Assembly: GCA_963762635.1 (NCBI GenBank)
Contig: CAVXLQ010000013.1
Coordinates: forward strand, 1 to 64,000
Direction of reading: 5' to 3'
Source: Tenggerimyces sp963762635
GTDB taxonomy: Bacteria > Actinomycetota > Actinomycetes > Propionibacteriales > Actinopolymorphaceae
Length of the DNA stretch: 64,000 nt
The position numbers and the translations under genes are program-made. Of this stretch, positions 51,203-59,978 are shown in pieces; position 1 is the first letter of the stretch; the number at the start of each line of letters is the position of its first letter. The notes beneath the pieces were generated by a model. The model was not told the DNA's origin and made no database searches. It saw only the letters and a list, made by a program, of their open reading frames with translations.

Positions 51203-52932
51203 GCCGCCTCCTGCTCGGTGAGCTGAGACAGCACGATCTCGCGGTACGTCTCGTCCGATTCCATCAACTCGTGGTGTGTTCCGGTCGCCACGACCCGACC
51301 CTCGTCCAGAACGACGATCCGGTCAGCGTGCCGGATCGTGCTCACGCGCTGCGCGACGATCACGACCGTCGCGTCCGCGATCTCCCGGGTGAGGGCTGCC
51401 CGAAGCGCCGCGTCCGTCGCGTAGTCCAGCGCGGAGAACGAGTCGTCGAACAGGTAGATCTCCGGCCGCCGAACGAGCGCCCGCGCGATCGCGAGACGTT
51501 GCCGCTGACCACCGGACACGTTCGTGCCGCCCTGCGAGATCGGCGCCTCGAGCTGGCCCTCCATCCGCTCGATGAAGTCGCGTGCCTGCGCGATGTCGAG
51601 CGCGTTCCACAGCTCCTCGTCGGTCGCGTCCTCGTTTCCGTAACGCAGGTTGGACGCCACCGTTCCGGAGAACAGGTACGGACGCTGCGGAACGAGGCCC
51701 ACAGCCTTGTTCAGCATCTCCGGATCGAGCTCGCGGACGTCGACACCGTCGACCAGCACAGAGCCGCCCGTCGCGTCGAACAACCGCGGGATCAGGTTGA
51801 TCAGCGTCGTCTTACCGCTGCCCGTACTCCCGATCACCGCCGTGATCTCGCCCGGTCTCGCAATCAGGTCGATGCCGCAGAGCACCGGCTCCTCGGCTCC
51901 GGGATAACCGAAGTCGACGCCGCTGAGCTCCAGGTGACCGTGCACACCGCCCGCGCTGACCGGCTTGGCCGGCGGCACCACACTGGAGTCGGTGTCGAGC
52001 ACCTCGGCGATCCGCTCGGCGCTGACCTCGGCACGAGGGACCATGACGAACATGAACGTCGCCATCATCACGGCCATCAGGATCTGCATCAGGTAGGAGA
52101 GGAACGCCGTCAGCGCGCCGATCTCCATCCCGCCGCTGTCGATCCGGTGGGCACCGAACCACATCACCGCGACGCTGGAAACGTTCATCACCAGCATCAC
52201 GATCGGGAACATCGCCGACATCAGCTTGCCGACCTTCACCGACACGTCGAGCAGGTCGGTGCTGACCTCGCCGAAGCGCTCCTGCTCCCGCTCGTCACGG
52301 ACGAACGCGCGAATCACACGGACGCCGGTGATCTGCTCGCGCAGTACGCGGTTGATCTGGTCGATGCGGTCCTGCATGCTCCGGAACAGCGGGCGCATCC
52401 GCGTGATCAGCAGCCCGACCGCGATGCCCAGAACGGGCACGACGACGAGCAGGATCGACGACAGCGGAACGTCCTGCTGCAGCGCCAGGATGATGCCGCC
52501 CACGCCCATGATCGGCGCCGACACCATCAGCGTGAACGCCATCAGCGTGAGCATCTGGACCTGCTGCACGTCGTTGGTGGTCCGCGTGATCAACGACGGC
52601 GCGCCGAAGCGGCCGACCTCGCGGGTGGAGAAGGCCTGCACGCGGGCGAACACGGCACCGCGGAGGTCGCGGCCCACTCCCATCGCGGTCCGTGCACCGA
52701 AGTAGACCGCGCCGACGAGGCAGACGATCTGCACCAGCGAGATGACGAGCATGACGCCGCCGATCCGCATGATGTACGGGATGTCGCCGGTGACGACTCC
52801 CTTGTCGATGATGTCGGCGTTGAGGGTGGGCAGGTAGAGCGTGGCCAGGGTCTGGATCAGTTGCAACACCACGATGAACGTGAGGGGGCGGCCGTAGGGG
52901 CGCAACGATTCGCGCAACAATCGGAACAACAC
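51199..52932 (-). CDS. ABC exporter subunit 1 (fused TMD and ATPase)
   Basis: This protein of about 577 residues starts at the GTG at 52932 (VLFRLLRESLRPYGRPL). A six-helix membrane domain is followed by an ATPase with Walker A GSTGSGKTT, Q-loop LVPQRPYLF, signature VSGGQRQRLAIARA and a Walker B reading EIYLFDDSFSALD. In this last motif the catalytic Glu after the Walker B Asp is replaced by Asp, the usual sign of a degenerate site in heterodimeric exporters. A CATACT hexamer on this strand lies six bases before the GTG, so the operon mRNA is probably leaderless. Confidence 0.9.
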   Translation of the reverse strand: MLFRLLRESLRPYGRPLTFIVVLQLIQTLATLYLPTLNADIIDKGVVTGDIPYIMRIGGVMLVISLVQIVCLVGAVYFGARTAMGVGRDLRGAVFARVQAFSTREVGRFGAPSLITRTTNDVQQVQMLTLMAFTLMVSAPIMGVGGIILALQQDVPLSSILLVVVPVLGIAVGLLITRMRPLFRSMQDRIDQINRVLREQITGVRVIRAFVRDEREQERFGEVSTDLLDVSVKVGKLMSAMFPIVMLVMNVSSVAVMWFGAHRIDSGGMEIGALTAFLSYLMQILMAVMMATFMFVMVPRAEVSAERIAEVLDTDSSVVPPAKPVSAGGVHGHLELSGVDFGYPGAEEPVLCGIDLIARPGEITAVIGSTGSGKTTLINLIPRLFDATGGSVLVDGVDVRELDPEMLNKAVGLVPQRPYLFSGTVASNLRYGNEDATDEELWNALDIAQARDFIERMEGQLEAPISQGGTNVSGGQRQRLAIARALVRRPEIYLFDDSFSALDYATDAALRAALTREIADATVVIVAQRVSTIRHADRIVVLDEGRVVATGTHHELMESDETYREIVLSQLTEQEAA

Positions 52933-53083
52933 GGGGTCAGTATGTCGAGTTCGACAGGTCGATGCCCATGACATTTCGCATGAGTCGACCTCCTCCTCGG
53001 GGAGGATTGCACGTGAGCGTGGGGCGATCCGCGAGGCATCTTTGCTCATCCTTTAATGTCGATTGCCCGGAAAGGCAGGAGAC

Positions 53084-53824
53084 ATGAGCACTCCGACGTT
53101 CGTCGCGGTCGGCGCCTACAGTGCGCCGAGGGGGCGGCACGCCGCTCCGCACCACTACGCGGCGTGGAAAGTCACGCTCTACCGATCGGGTCACATCGAC
53201 GCGCTGATCGACGGGGTGCCGTACCAGGTCGGCCCGGGAACGATCCTCACCATCCCACCGCACCTCGACCACGCCGAGGTCGCGCACACCGCGTACTCGA
53301 ACTACTACCTGCTGCTCGACGCCCAGCCCGATCTGCCCTGGCCGCGGGTCGCGGTGGACTCGGGGACGGAACGGCTCGGCAGCGCGCTCGCGGCACTGGT
53401 GAGCGAGAGCTCGACCGTCGACGAGCACTCGCCGACCATGGTCGACTCGCTCGTGAACGTCGTCGACGTCACGCTCCGTCGCCTCGCCGCCGACCGTACG
53501 CCGTCGCGCGCCCGGACGATCGTGAACGCGGTCGAGCAGCTGCTCGAGGAGCGGTACGGGTCGCGCTGCCTCGTGGCCGACCTGGCTCGGGAGGTCGGCG
53601 TCTCGACCTCGACGCTGCGGGCGATGTTCGGCGCCGAGCTCGGCCGATCACCACAGGAACGGCTGCGGGAGATCCGGCTCCACCACGCTGTAGAGCTGCT
53701 GCAGACCTCCAACCTCACCCTCGCGGCCGTGGCCACCCGGTGCGGCTACCACTCGGCGAGCCACCTGACCCGGCACCTCAAGCAGGCGCTCGGACGCACC
53801 CCCGGCGCCCTCCGCGCCCCCTAG
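53084..53824 (+). CDS. AraC-family regulator
   Basis: This 246-residue regulator has an N-terminal cupin-like sensor domain (HHYAAWKVTLYRSGHIDALI, GPGTILTIPPHLDHAEVAH). The C-terminal double helix-turn-helix at about residues 150-246 contains RCLVADLAREVGVSTSTLRA, FGAELGRSPQERLREIRL, AVATRCGYHSASHLTRHLK and LGRTPGALR. AGGCAGGAG precedes the ATG. It is divergent from the heterodimeric ABC exporter, 151 bases apart, and probably activates it. A small CCTCCTCGGGGAGG hairpin lies in that gap. Two family A repeats directly follow its stop and may serve as a terminator. Confidence 0.88.
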   Translation: MSTPTFVAVGAYSAPRGRHAAPHHYAAWKVTLYRSGHIDALIDGVPYQVGPGTILTIPPHLDHAEVAHTAYSNYYLLLDAQPDLPWPRVAVDSGTERLGSALAALVSESSTVDEHSPTMVDSLVNVVDVTLRRLAADRTPSRARTIVNAVEQLLEERYGSRCLVADLAREVGVSTSTLRAMFGAELGRSPQERLREIRLHHAVELLQTSNLTLAAVATRCGYHSASHLTRHLKQALGRTPGALRAP

Positions 53825-53839
53825 CCCGCTCCGCCGGCG

Positions 53840-53889
53840 GAGTTGTTGGACAGATGTCGCCCCCTATCCCGAGATCTCTCCAACAAGTC
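53840..53889. repeat. Repeat family A, copy 4
   Basis: GAGTTGTTGGACAGATGTCG (53840-53859) pairs with 53870-53889 with about three mismatches; the loop is CCCCCTATCC. It lies 16 bases after the AraC stop. Confidence 0.8.
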
Positions 53890-53932
53890 GATCGCCACCA
53901 CCACCCGCCACTCGCCAGTTGTGAGCGTCGGC

Positions 53933-53982
53933 GAGTTGTTGGACAGATGTCGGCCTCTATCCCGAGATCTCTCCAACAAGTC
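53933..53982. repeat. Repeat family A, copy 5
   Basis: Both arms are identical to copy 4 (53933-53952 and 53963-53982); only the loop differs, GCCTCTATCC. The two copies are 43 bases apart in the same orientation. Confidence 0.8.
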
Positions 53983-54068
53983 GGGCCGGCGGATCGGCGA
54001 TCCGTGCAACGACCCCGGCGGCCGCTCGCTTGTCGTCCGGTCGCGGGTCCCGGTGCAATGACAACGTG

Positions 54069-54833
54069 ATGTCGACACAGACCTTGACTGTTCTGGAAGC
54101 GCTGGGCGCGACCCCGGCCAAAGCCCTGACGCCCGATCAGCTGGCGCGGCTCGACGCCGACGGCTACCTGAACCTCGGCCGGCTGCTCGACGACGAGGCG
54201 CTGGCCGTCTTCCGTACGCGGACCGACGAGCTCCAGCGCCTGGAGGGCGGGGCCGCCGGTATTGAGGCCGGGCAGCAGGTGGGCGCGACGATGGTGGCGG
54301 ACCTGTTCAACAAGGGCGCGATGTTCCTGCCGCTGTTCACCCAACCGCAGGTGCTGGCCGCCGCGGCTCACGTCGTCGGCGAGCTGCGGGTGAACTCGTT
54401 GAACATGCGGTCCGCCCTTCCTGGAGAGGGAAACCAGGCGTTGCACCCGGACTGGGCCACTGCCGTGAAGGACGGCGACTTCCACATCTGCAACTCGATG
54501 TGGATGCTCGACGACTTCACCGAGGCGAACGGGGCGACGCGCGTGGTCCCCGGATCGCACCGTTGGGAACGCATGCCGTCCGACGACCTGGAAGACCTGC
54601 TGGCGCCGCACCCGGACCAGGTCCTGGTGGAGGCACCGGCTGGAACGGTGGTGATCTTCAACAGTCACCTCTGGCACGGCGGGACGCTCAACTCGACCGA
54701 CCAGCCGCGCCGGGGTCTGACGCTGTCCTACGTCCGGCGCGACGAGCCGCAGCAGACCGACCAGCGCGAGCACATCCGCAAGCTCGTCTGGGACCGGCTC
54801 AGTCCCGAAGAGCGTTACCTGCTTGACGTGTGA
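54069..54833 (+). CDS. Phytanoyl-CoA dioxygenase (PhyH) family oxygenase
   Basis: This 254-residue Fe(II)/2-oxoglutarate-dependent oxygenase has metal ligands His126 and Asp128 in LHPDWA and the distal His in HLWHGGTLN. The 2-oxoglutarate arginine candidate is in QPRRGLTLSY. TRVVPGSHRWERMP is a family hallmark. It begins MSTQTLTVLEALGATPAKAL. These enzymes hydroxylate small molecules or lipids; the substrate is not evident. It follows two palindromic repeats and ends in a strong terminator, so it appears monocistronic. Confidence 0.87.
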   Translation: MSTQTLTVLEALGATPAKALTPDQLARLDADGYLNLGRLLDDEALAVFRTRTDELQRLEGGAAGIEAGQQVGATMVADLFNKGAMFLPLFTQPQVLAAAAHVVGELRVNSLNMRSALPGEGNQALHPDWATAVKDGDFHICNSMWMLDDFTEANGATRVVPGSHRWERMPSDDLEDLLAPHPDQVLVEAPAGTVVIFNSHLWHGGTLNSTDQPRRGLTLSYVRRDEPQQTDQREHIRKLVWDRLSPEERYLLDV

Positions 54834-54836
54834 GCG

Positions 54837-54865
54837 AGGCCTGCGGCCCCGTGGGCCGCAGGCCT
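54837..54865. terminator. Perfect hairpin terminator
   Basis: AGGCCTGCGGCCC (54837-54849) pairs perfectly over 13 bases with 54853-54865 around a 3-base loop. It lies between the convergent PhyH and alpha-galactosidase genes and can serve both. Confidence 0.85.
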
Positions 54866-54871
54866 CCTGCT

Positions 54872-56725
54872 CTATCGGGCTTGGACCGTCACTCTGTCGA
54901 CGTCCGGGCCGTACCCGCCGACGTTGCCGAACGTGATCGTGTTCGCGCCCTTCTGCAGAGCGAGCCGGTACGTCGTGCTGTGGACGCGATCCCAGAGGTC
55001 GTCGCCCCCACCACCGAGCGTCACCTTCTGAACGGCGCCGCCGTTGGCCGCGATGCCGATCTGGCGGCCGTCGGAGCCGTCGGTGTAGGAGACGGTCACG
55101 TCGTACGTCCCGGCCTTGGCGACCTGGATTCCCTTCAGGGCAACGGATGCGCCCTCGCCCAGGTCGCCGACCTTCAGCCCGCCCGCGCAGCCTTCGCAGC
55201 CCGAGATCTTGGCCGACCCGGTCAGCGTGTTGCCCGCCGCCTCGGCCTCGTACGACGTCGCCGCTCGCTTCGGCTTGACGTTCAGCAGCCGCGTGCCGTG
55301 CGCGGGGAGCTTGGCGAACCAGCTGTCGTCATGGGTTCCGAGGTTCTTGCCCGACCAGCTGTCGCGTACCTGCGCGCTGCCGGTGAAGCCGAGGGTGGAC
55401 CAGTTCGCCTCGACGATCGCGGAGTGCTTGTCCAGGTTGAACAGCGCGACCGTGTAGCTGCCGTCGGCGTTCTGGACCCGCCAGACCTGCTGCGGGACCT
55501 TCGGCGTGACCGGGCTCGCGGCCCTTCCGGCGCTGTTGATGGCGAGAACTTCCTTGTTGGTAAGGAGTTCCCAGCCCAGCTTGTCAATCTGGGTGAGGTC
55601 GTCGCCGGCGTACAGTGGTGCGGCGCTGATCGCCCAGAGGGTCATGTACGCGCGCCGCTCGGCCTCGGTGAGGCCGTCCATCTTGCCGACCGCGACGTTG
55701 ATCGTGTCGAGGTTGTTCCAGCCGCCGTTGCCGGAGTGCTGAACCCACGGCGGCACGTCGTAGAAGCGGTTGCTGACGCTGCCGTGCCAGGTGACGAGCG
55801 TGTCGCAGTAGCACTCGACATCGGTGTCGAGCCGCCAGCTGTCGGCGAACTGTTGCCAGGTGTCGATCGCGGAACGCTCGAGCGACCAGGAGACCTGGAA
55901 GTGCATTTGCCTTCCGGTCTTGGCGATCGCCTTGTGCCACGCCTCGACGTCGGCGCGGTTGTCGTAGTTGGGGCCCTGCTTGAACGAGCCGGGGCCGACG
56001 CCGTCGAGCTTGAGGAAGTCGTAGTCCCAGCTGGCGATGATGGCTGCCTGCGAGTCGATGTAGGCCTGGGCGCAGGGCTTGCTGAAGTCGATCTTGTACG
56101 CGCTGTCCCAGCCGTTCGTGCTGCGCTTGTCGTCGTAGACGATGTCGTAGAGGGAGCAGGTGCTGTCGGCGGCTCCCGCGATGGGGAGATCGCCCTTCTC
56201 GTACGCGCCCTTGTCGAGGCCCACGGGGAGGTAGATGCCGGCCTTGAGGCCGAGCTTGTGGAGCTCGTCGGCGACGTACTTCATGCCTCTGGGGAAGCGC
56301 TCCTTGTCGGGCGCCGCGCGGCCGTTGGCGTCGAACTGTCCGTGCCAGTCCCAGGTGGCGGACCAGCCGGAGTCGATGTTGATGTACTCGTAGCCGTACT
56401 TCTTCAGGTGCTTGGCCATCGCGCGGGCCTGTTTGAGCAGGTTCTCCTCGTGCAGCCAGCTCGCGCCGCCTCTGGGGTTGAGGCCGGGGTAGTTGCTGGA
56501 CTGCATGCTCCAGCTGCTCCAGCCTCGGTAGGGCGCCGGCTCGGCAGTCGCCTGCGCGGTCGGTGCCGTGACGACGTTGGCCTTCCCGTTGGTCTCCTGC
56601 TGGGCTTGGCTCTGCTTCTGCGTGGGCTGAACGTCGGGTCCGCTCGATCCTTGCGCGGCGCCGATGCCGCCCACGACAAGCGCCGCGACGGCCGACAACG
56701 TTCCGAGATGCCTCAGATTCCGCAT
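54872..56725 (-). CDS. Secreted GH27 alpha-galactosidase with C-terminal carbohydrate-binding domain
   Basis: This 617-residue exported enzyme has the GH27 barrel with YRGWSSWSMQ, YGYEYINIDSGWSATWDW and LKAGIYLPVG. The nucleophile is Asp241 in DYDFLKLDGVG and the acid/base is Asp302 in SWRLDTDVE. A beta-sandwich follows, then a C-terminal module at about residues 485-617 (SYEAEAAGNTLTGSAKISGC, DVTVSYTDGSDGRQIGIAAN) like CBM35/CBM6. It probably releases alpha-linked galactose or arabinopyranose from plant polymers. A TTGACG -35 candidate lies at 56786-56781. It may feed the sugar importer upstream, though it is unlinked. Confidence 0.9.
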   Translation of the reverse strand: MRNLRHLGTLSAVAALVVGGIGAAQGSSGPDVQPTQKQSQAQQETNGKANVVTAPTAQATAEPAPYRGWSSWSMQSSNYPGLNPRGGASWLHEENLLKQARAMAKHLKKYGYEYINIDSGWSATWDWHGQFDANGRAAPDKERFPRGMKYVADELHKLGLKAGIYLPVGLDKGAYEKGDLPIAGAADSTCSLYDIVYDDKRSTNGWDSAYKIDFSKPCAQAYIDSQAAIIASWDYDFLKLDGVGPGSFKQGPNYDNRADVEAWHKAIAKTGRQMHFQVSWSLERSAIDTWQQFADSWRLDTDVECYCDTLVTWHGSVSNRFYDVPPWVQHSGNGGWNNLDTINVAVGKMDGLTEAERRAYMTLWAISAAPLYAGDDLTQIDKLGWELLTNKEVLAINSAGRAASPVTPKVPQQVWRVQNADGSYTVALFNLDKHSAIVEANWSTLGFTGSAQVRDSWSGKNLGTHDDSWFAKLPAHGTRLLNVKPKRAATSYEAEAAGNTLTGSAKISGCEGCAGGLKVGDLGEGASVALKGIQVAKAGTYDVTVSYTDGSDGRQIGIAANGGAVQKVTLGGGGDDLWDRVHSTTYRLALQKGANTITFGNVGGYGPDVDRVTVQAR

Positions 56726-56858
56726 GCTGAGTCTCCTTGCGGGGCGACGGAGTCTCCACCTGACCCGATTTTCTTTCCATCGTCAAGGTTTTACCCGTGG
56801 CCGATACTGGCTTTGCTTCACGCCGTGAATAAAGCCGGCTGCGGCAGGATGTGCGTCC

Positions 56859-57518
56859 ATGACCGACCCATGGTGGCGTCGCGGCCGCGTTCTCGTGCTC
56901 ATCGTGATCGGCGTCTGCGTGGTCGTGGCTGTCGTCGTCGGCGTGCTGAACAACCCGGATCCGGCGCCGACCGCGAGCCCGACGCCATCGGTGTCCGTGC
57001 CGACTTCGCTGCCGACCTCGGCCGAGCCTGTGCCTGTCCCCGAGCCGACGCCGACGCCTACGACACCGAGGCCGACGCCGAGCGTCAGCCGAACGCCGGC
57101 CGCCCCACCGCCGAGCCCTCGCCCGGTGCCGACCCGCACCGTACGAAGCGAAGAACCGGCCCGCGACGGCGCGCTGACGTTCACCGTGACCGGCGTGGAG
57201 GAGGGCGGCACCACGTTCGGCAAGCGAAAGGCGAAGGGGCGCTACGTGCTCGTCCGGCTCGTGGTGGCGAACGGAGGCAGCGAGGCCGCCCAGTTCGCCG
57301 ACGAGAACCAGCGCGGCTACGACGCGGAGGGGACCACGTACGTCCCCGACACCGAGGCCGCGATAGCCCGCGGCGGCGACGGCGCGTACCGCACGGACAT
57401 CAACCCAGGCGCCAAGGTCGACGGCATCCTCGTCTTCGACCTCCCCAAGGGAGTCGACCTCGCCAACCTCGAGCTCCACGATCGCCCGGGCTCCGCCGGC
57501 GTCGCGGTCCGACTCTGA
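56859..57518 (+). CDS. Membrane-anchored DUF4352-type protein
   Basis: This 219-residue protein has one N-terminal membrane segment (VLVLIVIGVCVVVAVVVGVL). A proline/threonine-rich stalk of about 70 residues follows, then an outside beta-rich domain (GALTFTVTGVEEGGTTFG, GRYVLVRLVVANGGSEAAQF, GAKVDGILVFDLPKGVDLAN). The domain pattern is that of DUF4352/MPT63-like immunoglobulin folds, the same kind as the trio at 17.4-19.8 kb. Function is unknown. Confidence 0.82.
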   Translation: MTDPWWRRGRVLVLIVIGVCVVVAVVVGVLNNPDPAPTASPTPSVSVPTSLPTSAEPVPVPEPTPTPTTPRPTPSVSRTPAAPPPSPRPVPTRTVRSEEPARDGALTFTVTGVEEGGTTFGKRKAKGRYVLVRLVVANGGSEAAQFADENQRGYDAEGTTYVPDTEAAIARGGDGAYRTDINPGAKVDGILVFDLPKGVDLANLELHDRPGSAGVAVRL

Positions 57519-57526
57519 CGGTTCGA

Positions 57527-57586
57527 GCAACCGATGGTTGCGCATTCTTGGATGCCACCCTACAGTTATCCGCAACCAAAGGTTGC
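57527..57586 (+). promoter_or_regulatory. Two ArsR-type operators flanking a promoter
   Basis: Perfect palindromes GCAACCGATGGTTGC (57527-57541) and GCAACCAAAGGTTGC (57572-57586) share GCAACC-N3-GGTTGC. Their centres are 45 bases apart. TTGCGC (57538-57543) and TACAGT (57561-57566), spaced by 17, form a promoter between and overlapping them. The regulator is most likely the ArsR protein encoded second in this operon. Confidence 0.7.
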
Positions 57587-57606
57587 GAGAATGTCGGGAG
57601 AGCACG

Positions 57607-58056
57607 ATGGAGTACGGCAGCGTCGAACGGGAGATCCACGTCGAGGCCACGCCCGAGGTGGTGTACGAGGTCATCAGCACGCCCGAGCATCTGCGGGAGT
57701 GGTGGCCGGACGAGGCTGACCTCGAGCCCGTACCCGGCGCCACGGGGACGGTCTCGTTCGGCGACACGAAGGTCGTCGCGGTCACGGTGATCGAGGTCGA
57801 ACCGCCGCGGCGGTTCGCGTTCCGCTGGACGCACGACGAGAACGAGGTCGCGACGGCGGACAACTCGCTGCTGGTGACGTTCGACCTCGTCCCCTCCGGC
57901 ACGGGCACGTTGCTGCGCTTCACCGAGACCGGGTACCGCGAGAAGGGCTGGCAGGGAGCCGAGCTCGAGACCAAGTACACCGACCACGCCCGCGCCTGGG
58001 ACCACTTCCTCCCCCGGCTCGGGGGGTACCTCACCCGGCTGGCTGCCACCCCATGA
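57607..58056 (+). CDS. SRPBCC/AHSA1-domain protein
   Basis: This 149-residue START-like fold protein begins MEYGSVEREIHVEATPEVVY, then HLREWWPDEADLEPVPGATG, PPRRFAFRWTHDENE and a C-terminal helix AWDHFLPRLGGYLTRLA. Such proteins form a hydrophobic ligand pocket and are routinely encoded beside an ArsR regulator, as here. The ATG at 57607 follows GGGAGAGC. Its stop overlaps the next ATG (ATGA). The ligand is unknown. Confidence 0.88.
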   Translation: MEYGSVEREIHVEATPEVVYEVISTPEHLREWWPDEADLEPVPGATGTVSFGDTKVVAVTVIEVEPPRRFAFRWTHDENEVATADNSLLVTFDLVPSGTGTLLRFTETGYREKGWQGAELETKYTDHARAWDHFLPRLGGYLTRLAATP

Positions 58057-58391
58057 GCGACGCCATCGACGACGACCTCTGGTCAGCGGTCGGCGATCCC
58101 ACCCGACGGCGGATGCTCGACCTGCTGCTCGCCGATAGCGGCGGTACGGCGACCACCCTGAGCGACCAGCTGCCGGTCACTCGACAGGCGGTCGCCAAGC
58201 ACCTCGGCGTACTCGACCGGGTCGGGCTGGTCCACGGCACACCGTCCGGACGTGAACGCCGCTACGAGGTCGACGAGGCCCAACTCGCCCGCGCCGTCGC
58301 GCAACTGTCGACGGTCGGCTCCACCTGGAACAACCGCCTGCACCGCATCAAGCGGATGGCCGAGGCCATCCAGCGCCACCGGCAGGCCTGA
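58053..58391 (+). CDS. ArsR-family repressor
   Basis: This 112-residue winged-helix protein reads LWSAVGDPTRRRMLDLLLAD, then the helix-turn-helix TTLSDQLPVTRQAVAKHLGV and LVHGTPSGRERRYEVDE (wing). There are no metal-binding cysteines, so it belongs to the SRPBCC-associated branch that probably senses a small organic ligand. It is coupled to the SRPBCC gene and likely represses the operon through the two GCAACC operators upstream. Confidence 0.88.
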   Translation: MSDAIDDDLWSAVGDPTRRRMLDLLLADSGGTATTLSDQLPVTRQAVAKHLGVLDRVGLVHGTPSGRERRYEVDEAQLARAVAQLSTVGSTWNNRLHRIKRMAEAIQRHRQA

Positions 58392-58462
58392 GCCCCCAAC
58401 ACCACCGAACGCCGCGACTTTCGTTGTGGCGTTGACGAAACGCGCCCGAAAGGTAGACCGAC

Positions 58463-58978
58463 ATGTCCGCAACGCTGAGTGCCGAGAAGATCGCCGAGAT
58501 CATGGCGAGGCCGTACGCACGGCAACTGCTGGAGTCCCAGATCCCCGCTCGGATCGCCTATACCGGGCTCGACGGGGCGCCCCGGGTCGTACCGGTCGGA
58601 TACGACTGGGACGGCACCCACCTCAGGTTCGCCTCCGTGATGGGCTCGGCCAAGAACGAGGCGCTGCGGGCGAACCCGCAGGTCGCGATCACCATCGACA
58701 CCGAGACCTACCCGCCGAAGACACTGCTGCTCCGCGGCACGGCCGAGGTGGAGATCGTCGACGGGGTGCCCGACGTCTACGTGCGAGCCTCGACCAGGCG
58801 CCTGCCCGAGGACCAGCGCCAGCCCTGGGAGGAGAACGTGCGTGCGCTGTTCGACCAGATGGCGGTGGTCACGATCACGCTGACCTGGGCTCGGCTGATC
58901 GACTTCGAGACCACCCTCCCCAAGGCCGTCGAGGACATCGTTCACGCACGCGCCGGCGGCGAGGAGGTCAGCGGTTGA
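58463..58978 (+). CDS. Pyridoxamine-5'-phosphate-oxidase-fold flavin protein
   Basis: This 171-residue split-barrel protein reads RIAYTGLDGAPRVVPVGYDW, HLRFASVMGSAKNEALRANP, VAITIDTETYPPKTLLLRGT and AEVEIVDGVPDVYV. This is the F420/FMN-binding PNPOx-like group rather than true PdxH. It may reduce small substrates or bind a flavin in stress responses. AAAGGT precedes the ATG. Its end overlaps the end of the convergent aldo/keto reductase gene by 11 bases. Confidence 0.83.
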   Translation: MSATLSAEKIAEIMARPYARQLLESQIPARIAYTGLDGAPRVVPVGYDWDGTHLRFASVMGSAKNEALRANPQVAITIDTETYPPKTLLLRGTAEVEIVDGVPDVYVRASTRRLPEDQRQPWEENVRALFDQMAVVTITLTWARLIDFETTLPKAVEDIVHARAGGEEVSG

Positions 58979-59948
58979 TCCACCGTTGCATGTGCTCGGG
59001 GTAGCGGTCTCCGTGGTAGTCGACCTGGTCCGAAGCCTTGGTGATCTCGGCGAGCTCCGCGGGGGTGAGGCCGACCTCGGCCGCCGCGAGGTTCTCCTGG
59101 AGGCGGGAGAGCTTCGTGGTGCCGGGGATGGGCACGATCGACGGGTGCTGGGCGAGCAGCCAGGCGAGGGCGAGCTGGGCGTTGGTCGCGTTCTTGCGGG
59201 CGGCGATTTCTGACAGCAGGTCGACGATGGCCTGGTTGTCGGCGCGGGCCTGCTCGGTGAAGCGCGGCAGGTTGTTGCGTACGTCCTTGTCGCTGAACGT
59301 GGTCGTGCAGCTGATCGCGCCGGTGAGGAATCCCTTGCCCAGTGGGCTGAACGGGACGAACCCGATGCCGAGCTCGATCAGAGTAGGCAGGATCTGGGCC
59401 TCGGGCTCACGCCACCACAGGGAGTACTCGCTCTGCAGGGCGGCGACCGGCTGGACGGCATGGGAACGGCGAATGACGTCGACACCGGCCTCGGACAGGC
59501 CGAAGTGTCCGACCTTGCCGTCGGCGATGAGCTCCTTCACCGTGCCGGCGACGTCCTCGGCCGGTACGTCAGGGTCGACGCGGTGTTGGTAGAGCAGGTC
59601 GATGCGGTCCACGCCGAGCCTGCTGAGGGAGTCTTCGACCGTGGCCTTGATGTGCTCCGGCTTGCTGTTCAGACCGGTGGAACGGCCACCCTCGTAGGCG
59701 AAGCCGAACTTGGTGGCGATGACCACCTGGTCGCGGATCGGCGCCAGCGCTTGTCCGACCAGCTCCTCGTTGCTGAACGGGCCGTAGACCTGCGCGGTGT
59801 CGAAGAAGGTGACACCACGGTCGACGGCGGCGCGGATGAGCGCGACGCCGTCCTGCTGGTCGACCGCGGCGCCGTAGCCGTGGCTGAGTCCCATGCAGCC
59901 GAAGCCGATCGCGGAAACGTTCAGTCCGCCGAGAGTGCGAGTGTCCAT
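58968..59948 (-). CDS. Aldo/keto reductase
   Basis: This 326-residue NADPH-dependent reductase belongs to the YajO/AKR11-13-like group. The catalytic tetrad is visible as Asp and Tyr in FFDTAQVYGPF, Lys in VVIATKFGF and His in LLYQHRVDP. The cofactor site includes VPIPGTTKLSRLQENLAA. It is the third gene of a redox operon (aldo/keto reductase, flavodoxin-like, aldo/keto reductase) on this strand, probably controlled by the XRE regulator across the IS element. It reduces aldehydes or ketones. Confidence 0.88.
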   Translation of the reverse strand: MDTRTLGGLNVSAIGFGCMGLSHGYGAAVDQQDGVALIRAAVDRGVTFFDTAQVYGPFSNEELVGQALAPIRDQVVIATKFGFAYEGGRSTGLNSKPEHIKATVEDSLSRLGVDRIDLLYQHRVDPDVPAEDVAGTVKELIADGKVGHFGLSEAGVDVIRRSHAVQPVAALQSEYSLWWREPEAQILPTLIELGIGFVPFSPLGKGFLTGAISCTTTFSDKDVRNNLPRFTEQARADNQAIVDLLSEIAARKNATNAQLALAWLLAQHPSIVPIPGTTKLSRLQENLAAAEVGLTPAELAEITKASDQVDYHGDRYPEHMQRWINR

Positions 59949-59978
59949 GGCGTTCTCCTTGCCGATTGGGTAACGAGG

